Shown: positions 34,313 to 48,505 of the stretch, piece after piece | Layout of the letters: each line of letters opens with the position of its first letter | Numbering within the stretch: position 1 is the stretch's first letter | Origin: an uncultured Eubacteriales bacterium | GTDB taxonomy: Bacteria > Bacillota > Clostridia > Christensenellales > Aristaeellaceae | Assembly: GCA_902774025.1 (NCBI GenBank) | Contig: CACYGY010000004.1 | Location: 1 to 64,000 of the forward strand | Direction: 5' to 3' | DNA length: 64,000 bases | Notes under the pieces: model-generated | Seen by the model: the letters and a program-made list of their open reading frames with translations, nothing else | What the model was told of the DNA's origin: nothing | Database searches by the model: none | Made by a program: the position numbers and the translations under genes

Positions 34313-35458
34313 TCAGGTGTCTTCCTCCAGATCCTCCAGCATGTCCAGAAGATCATCTTCCTGTTCCTCCTCCGGCACTTCACCGGAGGGTGAAGGGGCG
34401 GTAACGCCGGCGGGTTCGGAGAAGAGCTTCTCACGGACCTGGGTTTCCACTGCGGCGAACACGTCGGGATGCTCCTTCAGGAAGATCCGGACATTGTCCC
34501 GGCCCTGGCCGATGCGCTCACCCTCATAGGAGAACCAGGCACCACTCTTGTGGATGATGTCCATTTCCACGGCCATGTCCAGCAGCGTGCCTTCCCTGCT
34601 GATGCCCTCTCCGAAGAGAATGTCGAACTCGGCGGTGCGGAAGGGCGGGGCCACCTTGTTCTTGACCACTTTTACCTTGGTACGGGCGCCGATGACTTCT
34701 GACCCGTTCTTCAGGGTTTCCCCCTTGCGCACATCCAGACGGACGGAGGAATAGAACTTCAGGGCGCGTCCGCCGGGGGTGGTCTCCGGGTTGCCGTACA
34801 TGACCCCCACCTTTTCGCGCAGCTGGTTAATGAAAATGGCCACACATCCGGTCTTGTTGATAATCCCCGTGAGCTTGCGCAGGGCCTGGGACATGAGACG
34901 GGCCTGGAGTCCCACAAAGCTGTCTCCCATGACCCCCTCGATTTCCTGTCTGGGCACCAGGGCGGCCACGGAGTCGATCACCACCACGTCGATGGCACCG
35001 GAGCGCACCAGAGCCTCGGTGACTTCCAGGGCCTGCTCGCCGGTATCCGGCTGAGAAATATACAGGTCCTGGATATTGACCCCCAGGAGCTGAGCATAGT
35101 TGGGATCCAGGGCGTGCTCGGCGTCCACAAAGGCGCAGAAGCCGCCGGCTTTCTGGGCCTGAGCCACGATATGCAGGGCGACGGTGGTCTTGCCGGAGGA
35201 TTCGGGACCATAGATCTCCACAATGCGTCCCCGGGGAACGCCGCCGATGCCCAGGGCGTGGTCCAGAGTCAGGATTCCCGTGGGGATGGAGGAGATATTC
35301 TGCTGGACGGCGGAATCCCCCAGCTTCATAACGGTGCCGGCACCGAACTGCTTGTCAAGTTCAGCCATGGCGCGCTCCAGCGCCTTGAGCTTTTCTTCAC
35401 GGGCGGACTCCTGTCCCACCACGGGCTTTTCCGTCTTTTCGGGTTTCTTGGAAGCCAT
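34313..35458 (-). CDS. recA: Recombinase RecA
   Basis: RecA coats single-stranded DNA, drives homologous recombination and triggers SOS self-cleavage of LexA. The 381-residue product has Walker [10 protein letters not shown], Walker [19 protein letters not shown], loop L1/L2 segments ([42 protein letters not shown]) and an acidic C-terminal tail ([19 protein letters not shown]). An upstream lysine/glutamate-rich stretch extends the N-terminus by a few residues. No GAAC-N4-GTTC SOS box of the Bacillus type was found upstream. Confidence 0.97.
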   Translation of the reverse strand: MASKKPEKTEKPVVGQESAREEKLKALERAMAELDKQFGAGTVMKLGDSAVQQNISSIPTGILTLDHALGIGGVPRGRIVEIYGPESSGKTTVALHIVAQAQKAGGFCAFVDAEHALDPNYAQLLGVNIQDLYISQPDTGEQALEVTEALVRSGAIDVVVIDSVAALVPRQEIEGVMGDSFVGLQARLMSQALRKLTGIINKTGCVAIFINQLREKVGVMYGNPETTPGGRALKFYSSVRLDVRKGETLKNGSEVIGARTKVKVVKNKVAPPFRTAEFDILFGEGISREGTLLDMAVEMDIIHKSGAWFSYEGERIGQGRDNVRIFLKEHPDVFAAVETQVREKLFSEPAGVTAPSPSGEVPEEEQEDDLLDMLEDLEEDT

Positions 35459-35490
35459 GCAAGGACACTTCCTTTCGGTTTGATGGGCCC

Positions 35491-35519
35491 ATCATAGCAT
35501 GGGCTTCACGTTCCCGCAA
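35491..35519 (-). promoter_or_regulatory. Promoter of recA
   Basis: Minus-strand TTGCGG (35519-35514) and TATGAT (35496-35491) separated by 17 bases, just upstream of the recA ribosome site AAAGGAAG. Confidence 0.6.
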
Positions 35520-35558
35520 GGCGGGAGCGGTCCGGAATTGCGGCAAAAACGCCGCGTT

Positions 35559-38549
<2,991 letters not shown>

Positions 38550-38570
38550 TCAGAAATGGGGACATGAGGT

Positions 38571-38600
38571 ATTATACCCCGGTTTCCTTTTCCTTTTCAA
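38571..38600 (-). promoter_or_regulatory. Promoter of lacZ
   Basis: Minus-strand TTGAAA (38600-38595) and perfect TATAAT (38576-38571) with 18-base spacer. The divergent pepC promoter has an extended -10 (TGCTATAAT) at 38627-38635. The two units share a ~160-bp regulatory gap. Confidence 0.7.
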
Positions 38601-38688
38601 CGGGCCTTTCCCGGGGCGGGGAAGGTTGCTATAATGGATGAGGCGGCCCGGAAAGGGCAGACCGACAAAGCGGATGAGGAGTGAGAAT

Positions 38689-40020
38689 ATGACAGTAGGT
38701 GAACAGGAACTGCAGGCGTGGTCGGAAGCGTATCAGGCAAGTCCCCGGCATCGGATCGCGACGCTTGCCCTGTCCCGCACGGAACTGCAGGATGTGTGCT
38801 GTGATCCCGCAAGAGCCGCGGAGATGCGGCATCAGTTTTCCCTGGAGCTGGAAACGCTCCCGGTGACCAATCAGATGAAGTCCGGACGCTGCTGGCTGTT
38901 CGCGGCGGCCAATGTACTCAGGGAGCGCATTGCCAGGGAACTGAACCTGGAGCAGTTTGAACTGTCCCAGAGCTATCTGGCCTTCTGGGACAAGCTGGAA
39001 CGTGCCCACTATTTCCTCAACGCCATGCTGGAAACGGCGGAACTGCCCGCGGATGACCGTACCGTATCCTTCCTTCTCCAGACCGGCGTGCATGACGGGG
39101 GACAGTGGGGCATGTTCACCAATATCGTCAGGAAGTACGGCGTGGTTCCGAAAGACGTCTATGACGAAACCTATCAGAGCAGCCACACCCAGAGCATGAA
39201 CAGGGTGCTGAACCGGAACCTGAAGGTATCCGCCATCCGCCTGCGGAAAATGAAGCGGGAAAACGCCGGGGAGGAGGCCATTGAAGCAGAGGTCAGGGCC
39301 ATCATGGGCAGGGTTTACGCCTTCCTGTGCGCCTGCTACGGCGGGGAGCCACCCAGGACCTTTGATTTCGAGTATGTGGACAGGGACAGGAAGTATCACC
39401 GGGAGGAGAACATGACGCCCCGTTCCTTTGCGGACAGGTATGTGCGGGGCACGCTGGATGACCTGGTGAGCCTGATCCACGCCCCGACAAAGGACAAGCC
39501 CTATTATGAGAACTATACCATCCGTTTCCTGGGGAACGTGGTGGGCATGCCCGGAGTGCGGCATCTCAATCTGCCCATGCAGGAGCTGAAGGAGGCCATT
39601 ATCCGGCAGATGCAGGACGGACGGGTGGTCTGGTTCGGCAGCGATGTGGGCAAGGGAGGAGACCGGGAAAAGGGCTTCTGGGACGAGGACACCTTCCGGA
39701 CGGAGGAGTTTTCGGGACTGGATCTGGCCATTTCCAAAGAGGATGCCCTGGACTATGGTTTCTCTGCCATGAATCATGCCATGGTGCTCACCGGCGTGAA
39801 TCTGGTCAACGGAAAGCCGGACAGATGGCGGATTGAGAATTCATGGGGAGACGAGAAGGGAAAGAAGGGCTACTATGTGTGCTCCGATGCCTGGTTTGAC
39901 CAGTATGTGTTCCAGGCGGCGGTGGACAGGAAGTATCTGGGAGACCTGGCCGGATGTCTGGATAAGGAACCCCGGGAGCTGAATCCCTGGGATCCCATGG
40001 GCACCCTGGCGGACGAATAA
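38689..40020 (+). CDS. pepC: Aminopeptidase C (bleomycin hydrolase family, peptidase C1B)
   Basis: PepC is a cytoplasmic cysteine aminopeptidase that releases N-terminal residues from peptides. The 443-residue product shows the catalytic Cys in NQMKSGRCWLFAA (about residue 68), the His in FSAMNHAMVLTGV and the Asn in RIENSWGDEKGKKGYY. The C-terminus is normal in length, where it plugs the active site in the hexamer. The start ATG at 38689 has GAGGAG upstream; earlier in-frame codons precede it but lie in the promoter. C1B peptidases are typical of Bacillota and some gut anaerobes. Confidence 0.94.
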   Translation: MTVGEQELQAWSEAYQASPRHRIATLALSRTELQDVCCDPARAAEMRHQFSLELETLPVTNQMKSGRCWLFAAANVLRERIARELNLEQFELSQSYLAFWDKLERAHYFLNAMLETAELPADDRTVSFLLQTGVHDGGQWGMFTNIVRKYGVVPKDVYDETYQSSHTQSMNRVLNRNLKVSAIRLRKMKRENAGEEAIEAEVRAIMGRVYAFLCACYGGEPPRTFDFEYVDRDRKYHREENMTPRSFADRYVRGTLDDLVSLIHAPTKDKPYYENYTIRFLGNVVGMPGVRHLNLPMQELKEAIIRQMQDGRVVWFGSDVGKGGDREKGFWDEDTFRTEEFSGLDLAISKEDALDYGFSAMNHAMVLTGVNLVNGKPDRWRIENSWGDEKGKKGYYVCSDAWFDQYVFQAAVDRKYLGDLAGCLDKEPRELNPWDPMGTLADE

Positions 40021-40032
40021 CGGGAGGCGGGC

Positions 40033-40870
40033 ATGAGCAGGACCAGGGAGAGAATCCGGGACAGTGCGCTTCAGTACCAGAAGGGGCTGGGACAGAATTT
40101 CATCTATGACACGGACCTTCTGGAGGAACTGGCGGAGCTGAGCGGCGTAACGGAGGAGGATGATGTCCTGGAGATCGGGGCCGGTTCCGGAACGCTCACC
40201 CGGGTTCTGTGTGCCCGCGCCCGGCGTGTCCTGTCCATGGAACTGGACGGGCGGCTGCTGCCCCTGATCCGGGCAGGCACGGAAGGATTCGGGAATCTGG
40301 AGCTGGTGCAGGGGGACGTCATGGCCGCGGATCTGAAAGCGGTCACATCTTCGCTTCGCCCTCCCTTTTCCGTGGTGGCGAACCTTCCCTACTACATTAC
40401 GACCCCGGTGCTTCTGCGCTTTCTCACCGAAGGGCTGCCGCTGAAGCGCCTGGCGGTGATGGTGCAGAAGGAGGCGGCTGACAGGATTCTCTCCGGGCCC
40501 GGGGAGGAGGGCTGGGGCATGCTTCCTCTGCAGCGGGCGCTCCGGTGCCGGTGCGAACAGATGCGTCCGGTGCCCAGGGAATGCTTTACCCCGGTGCCCG
40601 GGGTGGACTCCGCCTTTATCACCCTGACCTTTCTGGACAGGCCCATGGTTACGCCCCTGTCCATGGAGGATTTTCAGCGCGTGGCCGCCGCGGGGTTTGC
40701 TCTGCGCCGCAAGACCATGGCCAATGCCCTCATGGCTGCCTTCCGCCTGAAAAAGGAGGAGGCGGTGGAGTGGATGCGGCGTGCGGGACTGGATGAAAAG
40801 GCACGGGGAGAAAAGCTCACCCTGGAGGAGCTGAAAAGGCTGTCGGACCTGTGGACGGAGGGAGTCATCC

Positions 40871-40893
<23 letters not shown>
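40033..40893 (+). CDS. ksgA: 16S rRNA (adenine-N6,N6)-dimethyltransferase KsgA/RsmA
   Basis: KsgA dimethylates two adjacent adenines near the 16S rRNA 3-prime end during 30S assembly. The 286-residue product has QKGLGQNFIYD at the N-terminus, SAM motif LEIGAGSGTLTRVL, acidic VLSMELDGRLL, the catalytic NLPYYITTPVLLRF, and FTPVPGVDSAFI. GGGAGGCGGGC precedes the ATG. It starts 12 bp after pepC and overlaps dut by 23 bases, so the three form one plus-strand unit. Confidence 0.95.
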
Positions 40894-42782
<1,889 letters not shown>

Positions 42783-42795
42783 TCCTCTGAATCCT

Positions 42796-42825
42796 GCGCA
42801 GCAGGGAAACCTGCTGCGCTTTTTC
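42796..42825 (+). terminator. Terminator of gdhA
   Basis: A perfect 10-bp stem GCGCAGCAGG/CCTGCTGCGC with a GAAA tetraloop (42796-42819) is followed by TTTTTCT. Confidence 0.92.
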
Positions 42826-42840
42826 TGACTGGAGGACGGA

Positions 42841-43917
42841 ATGGAAGCTGTACTCAGGACTTTCGCCCGGAAGTATCCGGGCATGCAGCCTGTTGACGTG
42901 ATCAAGCTCCTGTACCAGCGTGAGATGGGAGGCGGCCACCTGGTCCGGGACCGGGAGGAGAGCCTGAAGCGGATTCTGGAGGAATGCCGTCCGGATCTGA
43001 TTGTGGAAACGGAGCCTGAGGCCCTGGGGGGAAACATGTTCCGGGTTCATCTTTCCTCCCTGCCCGCCCTGGAAACGCCGGAGCAGCTGAATGTGGACTT
43101 TGTCCGTTCCTCCGCCCGGCACAGGGGAAGGATTTCCCAACTGGAAAAGGACCTGACGGAGGCGGAGGCCATGGCGGATGCCGGGCTGTTTCCCGCCTTT
43201 GACGGAAATGCCATGCGCAGGGCCCATGCGGATTTCAGGGAGAAGGGGTATCCCATTCCCTCCCATTCTCCGGAATACCGGAGACTCTACCGTCCCGCCT
43301 ACCGGGTGGTGGACAGATGCTGCAGCTTTCCCCTCATGATCCGGGAAGCCCTGGAGAGAAGCCGGGAAAATCTGACAATCCTGGCTCTGGACGGGCGGTG
43401 CGGATCCGGTAAATCCACCCTGGCCCGCGCCCTTTCCCGGAAGTACGGCTGGACTGTGGTGTCCATGGACGATTTTTTCCTCCGCCCGGAACAGCGCACG
43501 GAGACGAGGTATGCCATGGCCGGGGGAAACGTGGATGCGGAAAGGGTGCTGGAGGAAGTGCTGAAGCCTCTGCGGGAGGGCGGGGAAGTGAAATACCGGC
43601 CCTTTGACTGCCGCACCATGGGTTTTCAGGAGGAGAGGCCTGTTCCGGTGACGTCTGTGGTCATCCTGGAGGGAACCTATGCCTGCCATCCCATGCTGTG
43701 GTCCTTTTCAGACCTGCATGTCTTCCTGGACATTGATCCCGTGCGGCAGATGGAGAGGATTCTCCGGAGGAACGGGGAGAGAGCGGAGGACTTCCGCACC
43801 CGCTGGATTCCCCTGGAGGAGCATTATTTCCGGGAGACCGGGGTGGAGTATCTGTGCGAATACGCCCTGGAGCCTGCTGAGGCGGAGCATGGGGAAAAGA
43901 GGGAAGAGAATTCATGA
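42841..43917 (+). CDS. Uridine-kinase-like P-loop protein with an unknown N-terminal domain
   Basis: The 358-residue product joins two parts. Residues about 1-170 (YPGMQPVDVIKLLYQREMGGGHLVRD..., RRLYRPAYRVVDRCC) form a domain I do not recognise. Residues about 175-345 are a nucleoside/uridine-kinase-like P-loop domain: Walker A LDGRCGSGKST, VVSMDDFFLRPEQR, KYRPFDCRTMG, VVILEGTYACHPML and a lid-like RRNGERAEDFRTRWIPLEEHYF. The kinase half resembles small uridine or phosphoribulokinase-type enzymes, but substrate is not known. Its stop overlaps the rimM start (ATGA), linking it to ribosome maturation genes. Confidence 0.78.
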   Translation: MEAVLRTFARKYPGMQPVDVIKLLYQREMGGGHLVRDREESLKRILEECRPDLIVETEPEALGGNMFRVHLSSLPALETPEQLNVDFVRSSARHRGRISQLEKDLTEAEAMADAGLFPAFDGNAMRRAHADFREKGYPIPSHSPEYRRLYRPAYRVVDRCCSFPLMIREALERSRENLTILALDGRCGSGKSTLARALSRKYGWTVVSMDDFFLRPEQRTETRYAMAGGNVDAERVLEEVLKPLREGGEVKYRPFDCRTMGFQEERPVPVTSVVILEGTYACHPMLWSFSDLHVFLDIDPVRQMERILRRNGERAEDFRTRWIPLEEHYFRETGVEYLCEYALEPAEAEHGEKREENS

Positions 43918-44435
43918 CAGCCTATTTTCAGGTGGGGGAGGTTCTGCGTCCCCAGGGAATCCGGGGGGAGGCCAAAGTGCGTTCCTTTGCCTCGGATGCG
44001 GAGAACTTCAGGCGGTGGAAAACCCTGTATGTGCGCAGCGGGGAGGAATACCGGGGCCTGAAGGTGACTTTTTCCAGGGTCCGGGACGGGTTTGTCTACC
44101 TGACTCTGGAGGGCTGCGGAAATCCGGAGGATGTGGAAAAATACCGGGGACAGGGCCTGTATGTGAGCCGGGAAGATGCCGGGGAGCCGGAGGAAGGCCA
44201 GGTATACATTTCGGACCTGATCGGCTGCAGTCTGGTGAGTGAGACGGGAGAGGTTCTGGGAAGGGTCACGGATGTGCTGCAGTACGGCCCCGTGGACACC
44301 TATGTGTTTGAAACGCCCCGGGGGCAGATGATGGCGCCGGCGCTGAAGAGCGTGTTTCCGGAAACAGACGTGAAAGGGCGCGTCCTGTCGGTCCTCCGGG
44401 AGCGGCTGAATGAGGTGGCCGTCTTTGAAAATTGA
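43914..44435 (+). CDS. rimM: Ribosome maturation factor RimM
   Basis: RimM binds ribosomal protein S19 in the 30S head and helps late 16S processing. The 173-residue product has the family start YFQVGEVLRPQGIRGEAKVRSFASD, then the RimM N-domain and the PRC-barrel C-domain (YISDLIGCSLVSETGEVLGRVTDVLQYGPVDTYVF, then the key string MMAPALKSVF). It overlaps the kinase-like gene upstream and trmD downstream. In many Bacillota rimM-trmD directly follows rpsP-khpA, but here that cluster is 10 kb away on the other strand. Confidence 0.95.
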   Translation: MTAYFQVGEVLRPQGIRGEAKVRSFASDAENFRRWKTLYVRSGEEYRGLKVTFSRVRDGFVYLTLEGCGNPEDVEKYRGQGLYVSREDAGEPEEGQVYISDLIGCSLVSETGEVLGRVTDVLQYGPVDTYVFETPRGQMMAPALKSVFPETDVKGRVLSVLRERLNEVAVFEN

Positions 44436-45156
44436 TATTCTGACACTGTTCCCCGAAATGTTTCCCCAGGTCTTCGGTGCCAGTATTCTGGGCAGGGCCT
44501 GCGGAGCGGGGATTCTGGAAATACACCTGACCAATATCCGGGATTTTGCGCAGAACAGGCACAGGAACACGGATGACTACCCCTTCGGGGGCGGGGCGGG
44601 CATGGTGATGCTGGCCCAGCCCATCCGGGATGCCATGCGGCATGTGACGGGGGACGCCTTCCGGGGAAGGAGAATCTACCTGGGCCCCGGAGGCCGGCAG
44701 CTGTCCACGCCCCTGGCCCGGGAACTGGCCCGGGAGGAGCACCTGGTGCTGCTGTGCGGCCACTATGAGGGCGTGGACCAGCGGGCACTGGATACATGCG
44801 TGGATGAGGAGATCAGCATCGGGGATTATATCCTCACCGGCGGGGAGCTGGCGGCCATGGTGCTGGTGGACTGCGTGTCCCGCTTCATTCCCGGTGTTCT
44901 GGGGAGTGAGGAGAGCCCGGAGGAGGAGTCCTTTACCCACGGGCTTCTGGAGTATCCCCAGTATACCCGGCCCAGGACATGGGAGGGCATGGAGGTGCCG
45001 GAAGTGCTGCTCAACGGCAATCATGCCCTTATCCGGGCATGGCGCCGCGCCATGGCGGTGGAAAGAACCGCCCGGAGGCGGCCGGATCTTCTGAAGGCGG
45101 CGGAGCTGACGGAGGCGGAAAAAGAAGCTTTGAGGGAGACGGGGACATGTTTCTGA
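44410..45156 (+). CDS. trmD: tRNA (guanine-N1)-methyltransferase
   Basis: TrmD methylates G37 of several tRNAs, preventing frameshifts. The 248-residue SPOUT enzyme has KIDILTLFPEMF at the start, NRHRNTDDYPFGGGAGMVM, LCGHYEGVDQRAL, SIGDYILTGGELAAM and PQYTRPRTWEG. The frame opens with an ATG at 44410 (GGAG upstream) inside rimM; a TTG at 44425, giving the more usual MKIDIL start and preceded by GAGGTGG, is an alternative. The stop overlaps the next small gene. The usual following gene, rplS for L19, is absent. Confidence 0.95.
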   Translation: MRWPSLKIDILTLFPEMFPQVFGASILGRACGAGILEIHLTNIRDFAQNRHRNTDDYPFGGGAGMVMLAQPIRDAMRHVTGDAFRGRRIYLGPGGRQLSTPLARELAREEHLVLLCGHYEGVDQRALDTCVDEEISIGDYILTGGELAAMVLVDCVSRFIPGVLGSEESPEEESFTHGLLEYPQYTRPRTWEGMEVPEVLLNGNHALIRAWRRAMAVERTARRRPDLLKAAELTEAEKEALRETGTCF

Positions 45157-45503
45157 GAAAACTGTGTGTCACACTTTTGCCGCTCATGATGCTGGCGCTC
45201 CTGTGTCTGCTCCTGCCCCTGATTCAGGGGCTGGGGTTCTGGGACAATGTGATCAAGGGTGCGTGCCTGGGAATTCTGCTGGCCCTTGTCCTGCCCCTGT
45301 CCGGTGCCACGAGGCGGCGGGAGGCTTTTGCAGGGCTGCTGTGGATTCCGGCTCTGCTGACCCTTCTGGTCATTCTGTACCAGTCCGTGGACACCGCCTG
45401 GCCGGTTCTGAGTCTCCTGAAGACCACGGACGGACAGGTCGTCTTTATGGAGAGCGCCTTTGCAGGCTTTCTCATGACGGAATGCCTGAGAACCCGGCGC
45501 TGA
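45147..45503 (+). CDS. Small membrane protein of unknown function after trmD
   Basis: The 118-residue product has four hydrophobic segments (LCVTLLPLMMLALLCLLLPLI, GACLGILLALVLPLSG, FAGLLWIPALLTLLVILYQ, and a weaker C-terminal one) separated by short basic loops (SGATRRREA). It begins at an ATG overlapping the trmD stop region, after GGGAGACGGGG. No family is recognised. It occupies the place where rplS usually lies. Confidence is from overlap, ribosome site and codon structure, not homology. Confidence 0.6.
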   Translation: MFLRKLCVTLLPLMMLALLCLLLPLIQGLGFWDNVIKGACLGILLALVLPLSGATRRREAFAGLLWIPALLTLLVILYQSVDTAWPVLSLLKTTDGQVVFMESAFAGFLMTECLRTRR

Positions 45504-45521
45504 AAAATCCCCCGGCAAACG

Positions 45522-45646
45522 GGTTCCGTAATCAGGGACATATTTTGACAATTGACCTCATTTTGCAGGGAGATCCGGTGCGGTACCGGGTCTCCCCTTT
45601 TTTCATTCCCGCATTCCTTTGCTGCCATTCCGTGCTCTCCGGCCAT
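45522..45646 (+). repeat. Intergenic repeat copy A with terminator hairpin
   Basis: This ~125-base stretch is about 80-85% identical by eye to 48506-48633 in the same orientation. It begins with GGTTCC, has TCAGGGACATATT and TTGACCTCATTT, then a 12-bp stem (45568-45579 with 45585-45596) plus TTTTTT, then a shared CATTCCCGCATTCC tail. It lies 18 bp after the small membrane gene and can terminate it. Between the copies, pair A73:T91 here is replaced by C:G in copy B, a compensatory change that supports a real RNA stem. Confidence 0.8.
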
Positions 45647-46514
45647 GGCAGTGATCGGACCCGTTTTCTTTCATTGCCGCAGGGTATCCATCCGGAGCCG
45701 GAATTCTGCACCGTATTTCTCCGGCCTGAATCCACCGGATATGGCAGTCAGTCTGTGAAATGTGCCGTTCATCCCGTTTGCCGCTGCAATGTCATCCATA
45801 GGCTGCCTGGGAGGCCGTCATGGAACAGAAACCCGTTGAGCAGGCAGGAAGAACCGACCTTGCCCGATTCATGCAGACATATCACCCGGATGGGATTCGG
45901 GTCTCATCCGGCTGTGTCCGACTGAAACGGGATTCCGGCCTGTATGCCGGAACCGGCGACTCAGGAGGTACTCGCTCTTCCACCGCGGAAACAGGAAATC
46001 CCATTGATTTTCCCGTAAACATCCAGCGGTTGGTCACGAGATTCAGAAGGATTCCTGTTCTCTGAACCCTTTGGTCTTCCCGGCCCTCTTTTTACGACTT
46101 CTCTTTGCGGGAGCTGATGAACAGGATGGACCTGGCCGCCCTGCAGAGGGCTGACCGGAAAACGCGGGCAGCGATGCAGGAGGCTCTGATCAGCGCAGGC
46201 TCTCACGGCAGACCTGCGGAAGTTCATGAGAAAACCGGTTTCTGCCGCTGATGATCTGCGTCGGAAATGACGGGGAACGGCTGGCTTTGGCGGCAAAAAG
46301 GGAAGAAACCGTCCGTTTCAGACATCGCAGATGTGCTCTTCTTCCGGTTGCTGACCGGGAAAAATATGGATCCATGATGGATCAGAGCTACCCTGAAAAG
46401 TGAAAAATATGGCAGTTCCGGAATGTTCATCCGTCCGGAAGTATGGTAGAATGAGTCAAACAGGGAGAAGAGGATTCAGGGATAACCCGAAACACACAGA
46501 ACAGGATAGGAGGT
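45647..46514. other. Gene-free, apparently decayed stretch before the sulfatase gene
   Basis: About 870 bases between repeat A and the sulfatase gene hold only short frames. One on the plus strand near 46093-46250 reads FYDFSLRELMNRMDLAALQR then ADRKTRAAMQEALI before a stop, looking like the remains of an alpha-helical protein, but no family is recognised and no ribosome site is seen. I treat the whole as noncoding or decayed DNA. A TAGAAT -10-like word at 46445-46450 may belong to the sulfatase promoter. Confidence 0.5.
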
Positions 46515-46520
46515 ATGCCC

Positions 46521-48497
46521 ATGAAACGTTTTCTTTGTGTCCTGCTGACGGTGATGCTGTGCGCCGGACTTTGCTCTGCAGCGGCGGAAAACAAGGCAGC
46601 GACCCAGTACACCATTGACGCCAACAAGGCATGGTATGAAAAACTGGATTTTACGGATGAACGGGAGAAGGAGAATGCGCTGCGGGGCGTGATCGAAGCG
46701 CCTGAAAGCGTGGTCATCTACCGGGAAGACGGAACCGTGGCCTGGAGCCGGGATGCTTTTGACTTTGTGCGGGATACGGAAGCACCGGACACCGTGAATC
46801 CCAGCCTCTGGCGTCACACTCAGCTGAATACCTACGCGGGACTGTTTGAAGTCTGCGAAGGGATCTATCAGGTGCGCGGGTACGACATGGCCAACGCGAC
46901 GTTCATCCGGACGGACAACGGATGGATCGTTTTCGATGTGCTGATGTGCCAGGAGGACATGGCGGCGGCCAGGGCCCTGATGGAAAAACACTTTGGGGAG
47001 ATTGACGTGAAGGCTGTGCTGTACAGCCACTCCCACATCGATCATTACGGCGGTATTTACGGCCTGATTCAGGCGGAGGACGCAGCGGATGCCAGCCTGT
47101 CCCTGGAAGAACAGCTGGCTTCGGGGAAGACGGTGGTGCTGGCGCCGGAAGGTTTCCTGGAACACGCGGTGAGCGAAAACCTGTACTGCGGACCCGCCAT
47201 GGGACGCAGAGCCCAATACCAGTACGGCGCCATTATGTCCCCGGGAACGACGGGCAGGATGGCGATCGGGATCGGCCTGGGACAGAGCGTGGGCACGGTA
47301 GGCCTGCTGGCACCCACCTATGAGATCTGCAGCAACGAAACCATCGTGATTGACGGACTGGAAATTCAGTTCCAGCTGACACCGGGAACGGAAGCCCCGG
47401 CGGAAATGAATGCCTGGTTCCCGAAATACAGGGGTCTGTGGCTGGCGGAGAACTGTACGGGAACAATGCACAACATCTATACGCTCCGGGGCGCTCAGGT
47501 TCGGGATGCGCTGAACTGGGCACACTATATCCTGGAAGCGGAAAACCTGTTCGGCAAAGATGTGGAAGTTGTTTTCCAGAGCCATAACTGGCCGCACTGG
47601 GGAAATGAGAACATCCACGAATACATGCAGGACACGGCGGCGGTTTATCAGTACATCAACAACCAGACGCTGCACTATATCAACCAGGGCATGACGGCGG
47701 CGGAGATTTCCAGAACGCTGGAGCTTCCGGAAAGACTCGGAAAGGTGTGGTATTGCCGGCAGTACTACGGGACGCTGTCTCACAACATCAAGGCGGTTTA
47801 TCAGCGGTATATGGGATGGTATGACGCAAACCCGGTCAACCTGAATCCGCTTGAGCCGGAAGCAACAGCCAGGAAGTGGGTGGAATACCTGGGAGACGTT
47901 TCAGCCGTGCTGGAAAAAGCCCGGGCGGATTTTGAGAAGGGCGAATACCAGTGGGTGGCCCAGGTGACGAAGGAACTTGTGTATGCGGATCCGGCCAACC
48001 GGGAAGCGCGGGAGCTGTGTGCGGACGCGCTGGAACAGATGGGATACCAGGCGGAGAGCGGACCGTGGCGCTGCGCCTACCTGATGGGCGCATGGGAACT
48101 GCGGGAAGGGAACCAGGCGGACAAGGAAGGCACGGTCAAGGGACGGGAAACCATGCTGGCTCAGATGACGGTGCCGATGGTGCTGGACTACATCGATATC
48201 ATGACGGATGCGCTGGCAGCCCAGAAGGACAACCTGACGATCAGGCTGAAGATTGCAGATACGGGAGAAGTATTCCGCATCCTGCGGCGTGACGGGATTC
48301 TGCTGAGTTATGCGGGAGACACGGAGGAAGAGGCGGAGTGCACCGTGACCTGCAAACGGCTGCAGCTGCTGGCGCTGATGAATGGAAACACGGATGTGCT
48401 GGACAAGATGCAGATTGAGGGGGACGCCACGGCACCGCTGCGGCTGGTGAAATACATGTCGCCCATCAACCGGAACTTCAACATCATCGAACCGTGA
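46521..48497 (+). CDS. Secreted alkylsulfatase-type metallo-beta-lactamase-fold hydrolase (SdsA1/BDS1-like)
   Basis: Enzymes of this family release sulfate from alkyl sulfates such as SDS with two zinc ions. The 658-residue length and three-part build match: signal peptide (MKRFLCVLLTVMLCAGLCSA), the long N-terminal part with NPSLWRHTQLNTYAGLFEV and IYQVRGYDMANATFI, zinc motif SHSHIDHYGG, AENCTGTMHNIYTLRG, FQSHNWPHWG, then the dimerisation domain (RYMGWYDANPVNLNPLEPEATA) and a C-terminal SCP2-like lipid-binding domain (from about residue 530). The ATG at 46521 has AGGAGG 7 bases upstream, better placed than 46515. It is flanked by direct repeats and may be acquired. Confidence 0.9.
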   Translation: MKRFLCVLLTVMLCAGLCSAAAENKAATQYTIDANKAWYEKLDFTDEREKENALRGVIEAPESVVIYREDGTVAWSRDAFDFVRDTEAPDTVNPSLWRHTQLNTYAGLFEVCEGIYQVRGYDMANATFIRTDNGWIVFDVLMCQEDMAAARALMEKHFGEIDVKAVLYSHSHIDHYGGIYGLIQAEDAADASLSLEEQLASGKTVVLAPEGFLEHAVSENLYCGPAMGRRAQYQYGAIMSPGTTGRMAIGIGLGQSVGTVGLLAPTYEICSNETIVIDGLEIQFQLTPGTEAPAEMNAWFPKYRGLWLAENCTGTMHNIYTLRGAQVRDALNWAHYILEAENLFGKDVEVVFQSHNWPHWGNENIHEYMQDTAAVYQYINNQTLHYINQGMTAAEISRTLELPERLGKVWYCRQYYGTLSHNIKAVYQRYMGWYDANPVNLNPLEPEATARKWVEYLGDVSAVLEKARADFEKGEYQWVAQVTKELVYADPANREARELCADALEQMGYQAESGPWRCAYLMGAWELREGNQADKEGTVKGRETMLAQMTVPMVLDYIDIMTDALAAQKDNLTIRLKIADTGEVFRILRRDGILLSYAGDTEEEAECTVTCKRLQLLALMNGNTDVLDKMQIEGDATAPLRLVKYMSPINRNFNIIEP

Positions 48498-48505
48498 TTG
48501 AAACC

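Noticed and set aside
35459-35520. SOS box upstream of recA
   Set aside because: No GAAC-N4-GTTC or other clear LexA palindrome was seen.
45961-46296. 111-residue minus-strand frame in the gene-free stretch
   Set aside because: No ribosome site, Arg/Pro-rich sequence and no family pattern.
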